Assembly: GCA_002731985.1 (NCBI GenBank)
Contig: PCCT01000024.1
Coordinates: 10,480-21,200 of the forward strand
Reading direction: 5' to 3'
DNA: 10,721 bases
Origin: Nitrospinota bacterium
GTDB lineage: Bacteria; Nitrospinota; Nitrospinia; Nitrospinales; VA-1
Below the pieces are notes generated by a model that saw only the letters and a list, made by a program, of their open reading frames with translations, was not told the origin of the DNA and made no database searches. Position numbers and translations under genes: made by a program. This document shows, piece after piece, positions 6,987 to 10,721 of the stretch; position 1 is the stretch's first letter, and each line of letters starts with the position of its first letter.

Positions 6987-7808
6987 ATGAAGAGATTATT
7001 TATCGCCGTTTGTGGATGTTTGTCTGCGAAAACATTATTGCTGGCATGTGTGCTGTTCCTATCGGGATGTGGTTCGGCCGGAATGGAATATTGCATCGAA
7101 AGTGGTGAGTGCGAATTGTCGGTGGATGTTGCAAAGATTACAGGTGAAATTCCGATCGACCCGACTGATTCTTTCTGGAAAGATGCATCCCGTATCCATC
7201 CACAGGTTGTGGAACTGGGGCCTCAAATGATGACGAATCCTAAATGGCCAGACCCTTCGATTAAATCAGTTAAGGTTACAGGTGTTCGCAATGGATCAGA
7301 AATTGGTCTTTTGTTAGAGTGGAGCGATCCCAGTATGGAAAACGAGATTGAGGTGTCTGCGACGCATACAGATCAGGCGGCTTTGATGTTTCCATTGCAT
7401 GCAGAAAAAGAGCTTCCTGTGATTACCATGGGAAGCGAGGATGAAATTGTCAATATCTGGCAATGGAGGGCTATTTGGGAACCTGCCTTGTCAACTCAGC
7501 CAGGAAGCCATGGCAATAATAGAAGGGCGAGTGTTCCCGCTAAAGAGCGCCGATCTCCTGTCGAGGATTTGACCGCCGCCGGATTCAGCACTCTCACCAC
7601 TCAGGATGAGCAGGATGTTATGGGGTTTGGTGTGTGGCAGGATAAAACCTGGCGTGTTGTGTTTAAGAGATCTTTGGTGAACTCAGATACTGCGGATGTT
7701 CAGTTGAAATCCTCAACGGCAATGGCTATCGCGGTATGGAATGGAGCTAACCGGGAACGTAACGGTCAAAAAGGAATTTCGAACTGGATACTTCTTCGAT
7801 TTAAATAA
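6987..7808 (+). CDS. Lipoprotein with ethylbenzene-dehydrogenase-type haem-binding domain (gamma-subunit-like)
   Basis: A 273-aa exported lipoprotein. The signal peptide has a basic start (MKR), a hydrophobic core (17-25) and lipobox LSGC at 25-28, so C28 would be lipidated. The mature part resembles the EB_dh/cytochrome c-552-like haem-b domain found in the gamma subunits of ethylbenzene dehydrogenase, DMS dehydrogenase and related complex-II DMSO-reductase-family enzymes. Matching landmarks are LLLEWSDPS (108-116), DQAALMFPL (129-137), PVITMG (144-149), IWQWRA (157-162), W-R-V-V-F-K-R (222-228) and AVWNGANRERNGQKGISNW (249-267). By analogy with EbdC, the axial haem ligands would be a Met and a Lys; M148 and K262 fall at the expected places. 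There is no CXXCH motif, so no c-type haem. No molybdopterin catalytic subunit or iron-sulfur partner lies in the window. It may serve a nitrite-oxidoreductase-like or other periplasmic redox enzyme encoded elsewhere, or be a stand-alone haem carrier. Confidence 0.8.
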   Translation: MKRLFIAVCGCLSAKTLLLACVLFLSGCGSAGMEYCIESGECELSVDVAKITGEIPIDPTDSFWKDASRIHPQVVELGPQMMTNPKWPDPSIKSVKVTGVRNGSEIGLLLEWSDPSMENEIEVSATHTDQAALMFPLHAEKELPVITMGSEDEIVNIWQWRAIWEPALSTQPGSHGNNRRASVPAKERRSPVEDLTAAGFSTLTTQDEQDVMGFGVWQDKTWRVVFKRSLVNSDTADVQLKSSTAMAIAVWNGANRERNGQKGISNWILLRFK

Positions 7809-7835
7809 ATTGTTGTCGTTGGAAACGGATGAGTT

Positions 7836-8768
7836 TCAGGCGTTGTTCTTCTCCAGATTTGTTTTAAAGCTGGCGAAAGTTTCAGTGAGTGAACGGCCCA
7901 GATTCTCTCTTAACTCCTGCGGCACCCAATTGATTTTTTCTACAGGCCAGTTTTCCACGGTTAAAATATCTAACCCTGCTTTTTTGTAAGGACCTTCCAA
8001 AGCTTCTTCGAGTCCATACACAATTGCATTGGAATAAAGGTTCAGGTATTCCTCTTCAATTACCTCAGGATCGTGTAGTCCATCAAGAAATTTTTTCAGC
8101 AATTCTGACATGATGGGTTCCGCATGTTCCATGAAATCTGGCGATAAAGCCCCGCGTAATGTGTAGTAAATAATAAGAACATCTTGAAGAAGAAATTTAT
8201 ATTCGTCAGCCGCTCTTTTTACGGGGCGCTGATTCATATCCAGCATTTCTTTGATGACTTTTATGTTTCGGATGGTGTCGTAAACCACAGAATCTTCCCA
8301 TGGGACGCTGTTCCAGACAAAAAACGCACGGAGGAATTTAACTTTATTATTCTTTTCCCACATTTGGAGCGTTGTTGTGGGGCGTTTACTGTTGGAGTAG
8401 GGAATGGGAGCCCCCCATTGCGGATCTATGAAGCTCAAATTATAAGATGCGAATGTGGCGCTGAAACTCTGGTGATATAACACCATTAACCGTTCAAAGT
8501 TTTCCTTTTTATCGAGCGAAGTATTTTGCGGTAGATTGATCAGGCAGTACAGGCGAACCACATTGGTGCGCGCTTTTCCCTCGTCATTGGCAACCAGATA
8601 AGAGCCGCCCCACATTCCTGAGGTTATCGATATTTTCTCCTGCAGTTCTTCGGAAATTTGCATGGAAATTTTACATGCAAGCGCCTTGTACAGTTCGTTG
8701 AGATGGTAAAGGTTGAACTTTCCATCATCATGGGTCAGACGTTCGGGAAGTTTTGGGATTTCACTCAT
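7836..8768 (-). CDS. Unrecognised 310-aa cytoplasmic protein, overlapping ilvD
   Basis: I do not recognise the family. The protein has no signal peptide, no membrane segment and no familiar nucleotide-binding or catalytic motif. The N-terminal half mixes a helical start (18-50), a glycine/aromatic patch GMWGGSY (51-57) and a strand-rich part ending in [14 protein letters not shown] (114-127). The second half is largely helical, with charged amphipathic stretches (162-250). Tryptophans are frequent (W53, W118, W137, W152, W157, W274, W281). The ATG at 8768 lies inside the end of ilvD: the genes share 8 bp (ATGAGTGA), so the start codon precedes the ilvD stop by two bases. Such geometry implies translational coupling on one mRNA with ilvD, and perhaps a need for matched amounts. 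The nearby plus-strand gene converges with it 27 bp away. Codon use and reading-frame length make it a real gene; function cannot be inferred. Confidence 0.82.
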   Translation of the reverse strand: MSEIPKLPERLTHDDGKFNLYHLNELYKALACKISMQISEELQEKISITSGMWGGSYLVANDEGKARTNVVRLYCLINLPQNTSLDKKENFERLMVLYHQSFSATFASYNLSFIDPQWGAPIPYSNSKRPTTTLQMWEKNNKVKFLRAFFVWNSVPWEDSVVYDTIRNIKVIKEMLDMNQRPVKRAADEYKFLLQDVLIIYYTLRGALSPDFMEHAEPIMSELLKKFLDGLHDPEVIEEEYLNLYSNAIVYGLEEALEGPYKKAGLDILTVENWPVEKINWVPQELRENLGRSLTETFASFKTNLEKNNA

Positions 8769-10455
8769 CGGTTATAGCGCCAATCGATGCAGAGGAAACC
8801 AGTTTCGCGTATTTTGCCAATACACCTCTTTTGTATTTAGGAGGAAGCGGTTTCCATTTTTCTTTACGTTGTTTAAGCTCATCATCTGAAAGCAGTACAT
8901 CGAGACGCCGTTTGCTGATATCAATGACGATCGTGTCGCCTTTTTCAATCAGCGCAATGACGCCTCCCACCTGAGCTTCCGGCGCTACATGGCCGACAAC
9001 CAGCCCGTATGTTCCTCCCGAAAATCTTCCATCGGTGATGAGACCGACTTTGTCTCCGAGACCTTTACCAACAATCGCCGATGTGGGCGCCAGCATTTCC
9101 CTCATTCCCGGACCTCCTTTGGGTCCTTCGTAACGGATGACAATGATATCGCCTTCGTTGATTTTGTCGGTGATGATCGCGTCAAGGCAATCTTCTTCCG
9201 AATTGAAAACCCTGGCAGGGCCTTCAACGCGGCGGGATTTAATTCCTGAAACTTTTGCGACCGACCCTTCAGGACTTATATTTCCCTTGAGAATAACCAG
9301 ATGACCTTCCGGTGATAGTGGGGTTTCAACTGGAAGAATTACTTTTTGATCCGAACCGGGTTGGTCTGGAATGTCTTTCAAGTTTTCCGCGATGGTTTTT
9401 CCGGTGACTGTCATGCAGTCTCCGTGAAGCAGTCCTTTATTGAGCAACATCTTCATCACCTGTGGAATGCCGCCCGCATGATGCAGATCAACCGTCACAA
9501 ACTGGCCGGAAGGTTTAAGGTCACAGAAGTGAGGAACCTTTTTCCGGATTGCCTCAAAGTCATCGATTGTTAATCCTAGATTCATGTAACTGGAGATGGC
9601 CAACAAGTGCAAAACTGCATTCGTGGATCCGCCCACAGCCATGACCACCGAGATGGCGTTTTCAAACGCTTCTCTAGTAAGAATATCCTTTGGTGTGATA
9701 TTTCTTTCCAGCATTGGGAAAAGGGCTTGAGCGCTTTTCTGGGTGTTTAACCCCTTTTCCTTATCCTCATTGGACATGGTGGAACTATAGGGCATGCTCA
9801 TTCCCATTGCCTCTATCGCCGAGGACATGGTGTTGGCGGTGTACATTCCGCCACAGGAGCCGAATCCGGGACATGCATTATTTTCAATATCGATTAGTTG
9901 GTCATGACTGATGGAACCGGCACTGAACTGTCCGACAGCTTCAAATGAACTGACCACTGTCAGGTCCTTTCCATCAAGGTGACCGGGTTTGATAGTTCCG
10001 CCGTAAACAAAAATACTAGGGATATCCAAGCGTGCCATGGCTATGAGCGCTCCGGGCATATTTTTGTCACATCCGCCTACGCAAATGACCGCATCCAGGT
10101 TAGCTCCCCGGCACACAGTTTCAATTGAGTCTGCAATGACCTCGCGGCTGACCAGGGAGCATTTCATGCCTTCAGTCCCCATGGAAATTCCATCACTGAC
10201 GGTGATGGTGCCAAACATCTGAGGCATTCCTCCTGAGTCTTTGATTTCCGATTTCGCGATTTCTGCAAGCTTTCCAAGCCCCGCATTACAGGGGGTGACA
10301 TCGCTTTGACCGTTGGCTACTCCAATAATGGGTTTTTCGAAATCGCTGTCAGTGAAACCGACTGCACGAAGCATGGAACGATTAGGAGAGCGTCTGTCAC
10401 CCTGGGTGACTACACGGCTTTTTCGGTTTAATGCAGGTTTTGCCTCTTCTGTCAT
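8761..10455 (-). CDS. ilvD: Dihydroxy-acid dehydratase
   Basis: Converts 2,3-dihydroxy-isovalerate and 2,3-dihydroxy-3-methylvalerate to the 2-keto acids leading to valine, leucine (and pantothenate) and isoleucine, in the cytoplasm. At 564 aa it is of normal family length. The three iron-sulfur-cluster cysteines are at C56 (SDVTPCNAG), C129 ([10 protein letters not shown], the first family signature) and C201 ([14 protein letters not shown]). K131 follows in the CDKNMPG motif. The second signature, GRFSGGTYG at 476-484, carries the catalytic serine S479. D88 in [13 protein letters not shown] completes the metal-site region. The start is ATG 10455, supported by the best ribosome binding site in the window (AAGGAG, 6 bp upstream). 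The gene is first in an apparent two-gene operon with the overlapping 310-aa gene. A hairpin with a U-rich run lies in its leader. The other ilv/leu genes are not in the window. Confidence 0.97.
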   Translation of the reverse strand: MTEEAKPALNRKSRVVTQGDRRSPNRSMLRAVGFTDSDFEKPIIGVANGQSDVTPCNAGLGKLAEIAKSEIKDSGGMPQMFGTITVSDGISMGTEGMKCSLVSREVIADSIETVCRGANLDAVICVGGCDKNMPGALIAMARLDIPSIFVYGGTIKPGHLDGKDLTVVSSFEAVGQFSAGSISHDQLIDIENNACPGFGSCGGMYTANTMSSAIEAMGMSMPYSSTMSNEDKEKGLNTQKSAQALFPMLERNITPKDILTREAFENAISVVMAVGGSTNAVLHLLAISSYMNLGLTIDDFEAIRKKVPHFCDLKPSGQFVTVDLHHAGGIPQVMKMLLNKGLLHGDCMTVTGKTIAENLKDIPDQPGSDQKVILPVETPLSPEGHLVILKGNISPEGSVAKVSGIKSRRVEGPARVFNSEEDCLDAIITDKINEGDIIVIRYEGPKGGPGMREMLAPTSAIVGKGLGDKVGLITDGRFSGGTYGLVVGHVAPEAQVGGVIALIEKGDTIVIDISKRRLDVLLSDDELKQRKEKWKPLPPKYKRGVLAKYAKLVSSASIGAITDE

Positions 10456-10461
10456 GATTGA

Positions 10462-10467
10462 CTCCTT
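10462..10467 (-). promoter_or_regulatory. Shine-Dalgarno sequence of ilvD
   Basis: On the minus strand AAGGAG lies 6 bp before the ilvD ATG. It is a near-perfect ribosome binding site and fixes the ilvD start. It contrasts with dnaE, the haem-lipoprotein gene and the 210-aa membrane protein gene, where no clear site precedes the ATG. Confidence 0.85.
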
Positions 10468-10474
10468 ATGCCTT

Positions 10475-10502
10475 AAAAATATAAAAATCCCTGTATCAGG
10501 GA
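10475..10502 (-). terminator. Hairpin plus U-rich run in the ilvD leader (possible attenuator or upstream terminator)
   Basis: Read on the minus strand, TCCCTG (10502-10497) and CAGGGA (10493-10488) form a 6-bp perfect stem with a 3-nt loop, followed directly by TTTTT, ATA and TTTTT. This is the form of a short intrinsic terminator. It sits only about 20-30 bp before the ilvD ribosome binding site and downstream of the best candidate promoter. It could be a leaky attenuator or the terminator of a gene further right. The stem is short, and no leader peptide or T-box core is seen, so regulation is an inference. Confidence 0.4.
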
Positions 10503-10528
10503 AAATAGAGGTGAAATGAATTTTTCAT

Positions 10529-10558
10529 CTTATAACGTTAGATCATATTTTTAAACAA
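10529..10558 (-). promoter_or_regulatory. Candidate sigma70-type promoter for ilvD
   Basis: On the minus strand TTGTTT (10558-10553) and TATAAG (10534-10529) are separated by 18 bp. The -10 matches consensus at 5 of 6 positions; the -35 keeps only the TTG core. The predicted start near 10522 gives a leader of about 65-70 nt that includes the hairpin and U-rich run. The surroundings are very AT-rich, which favours a promoter but also raises the chance of false hexamers. Confidence 0.4.
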
Positions 10559-10721
10559 ATTATTACATTAAATTGGGGAAATCCAGATCAAACCGGGTGG
10601 GCTCAGGTAACCAGATGAATCCTTGGCATGAACTACAGCGCAATAGTGAGGAGAAGGCACCGGAATCGCTTCGGCATCCCAATTGCTAATACTTATTGTG
10701 TGGAGAAAAGGGACAAGCGGT
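10559..10721. other. Right edge of the window, no supported gene
   Basis: This 163-bp stretch is less AT-rich than the ilvD leader. Short frames on both strands run to the window edge. The minus strand is open from the edge to TAA 10570-10568 (50 codons), and the plus strand has an ATG at 10628 that is open to the edge. Neither has a good ribosome binding site together with a recognisable protein, so the identity of the neighbouring gene cannot be decided. I see no tRNA, small-RNA or repeat signature here. Confidence 0.5.

Noticed and set aside
7822..7837. GAAAC/GTTTC inverted repeat between the convergent lipoprotein and 310-aa genes
   Set aside because: A 5-bp AT-rich stem with no U-run; not a credible terminator.
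10615..10689. 24-codon plus-strand frame starting MNPWHELQ with a modest upstream AGGT
   Set aside because: The opening recalled an inorganic pyrophosphatase N-terminus, but the frame stops after 24 codons and no continuation matching that family appears in the other frames.
10568..10721. 50-codon open frame on the minus strand running in from the right edge
   Set aside because: No recognisable protein pattern, and competing frames are open on the opposite strand; a gene end is possible but not supportable from this fragment.
10628..10721. Plus-strand frame from ATG 10628, open to the window edge (31 codons)
   Set aside because: No Shine-Dalgarno and no recognisable sequence; arginine-rich by chance composition is as likely. 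Undecidable without flanking sequence.

Overview
This window looks like ordinary bacterial chromosome. It carries core genes (alanine dehydrogenase, replicative DNA polymerase III alpha, dihydroxy-acid dehydratase) mixed with a M16 metallopeptidase, a haem-binding lipoprotein and two genes I cannot name. There is no integrase, transposase, CRISPR array, rRNA or tRNA. Base composition is intermediate. The dnaE and ilvD protein styles, together with a lipoprotein carrying an ethylbenzene-dehydrogenase-type haem domain (the fold of the gamma subunit of respiratory molybdoenzymes, including that proposed for nitrite oxidoreductase), suggest a free-living Gram-negative such as a member of Nitrospinota or a deltaproteobacterial relative. 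That placement is an inference of moderate to low confidence.

Layout from left to right: (1) ald on the plus strand starts with GTG, and its first bases overlap the stop codon of a reading frame that enters from the left, so it is probably the distal gene of an operon. (2) A 214-bp non-coding gap holds a compact inverted-repeat element with the architecture of a REPIN (GTAG-headed palindromes facing each other), followed by a G-rich dispersed-repeat-like tract. (3) dnaE on the plus strand fills 1348-4824. (4) It converges, across only 19 bp, on a minus-strand gene for a 210-aa protein with two membrane segments and a possible PH-like C-terminal domain. (5) A 151-bp divergent gap leads to a plus-strand pair: a single-domain-pair M16 peptidase, then a haem-binding lipoprotein. 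(6) These converge on a minus-strand operon running in from the right, ilvD followed by an unrecognised 310-aa cytoplasmic gene that overlaps the end of ilvD by 8 bp. (7) The right end is the ilvD leader and promoter region, with a hairpin plus U-rich run inside the leader.

Functional links are loose. ald (pyruvate/alanine) and ilvD (branched-chain amino acids) both belong to amino-acid metabolism but are not together in an operon. The most informative couplings are ilvD with the unknown 310-aa protein (overlapping genes) and the M16 peptidase with the haem lipoprotein (39 bp apart, same strand). I see no clear new multi-gene system. The points most worth checking are the REPIN-like element, the orphan gamma-type haem lipoprotein, the unknown ilvD partner, the modified active-site strand of the M16 peptidase, the nearly intact PHP domain of DnaE, and a repeated pattern of -10-like hexamers lying only 5-8 bp before start codons that lack a clear Shine-Dalgarno sequence.
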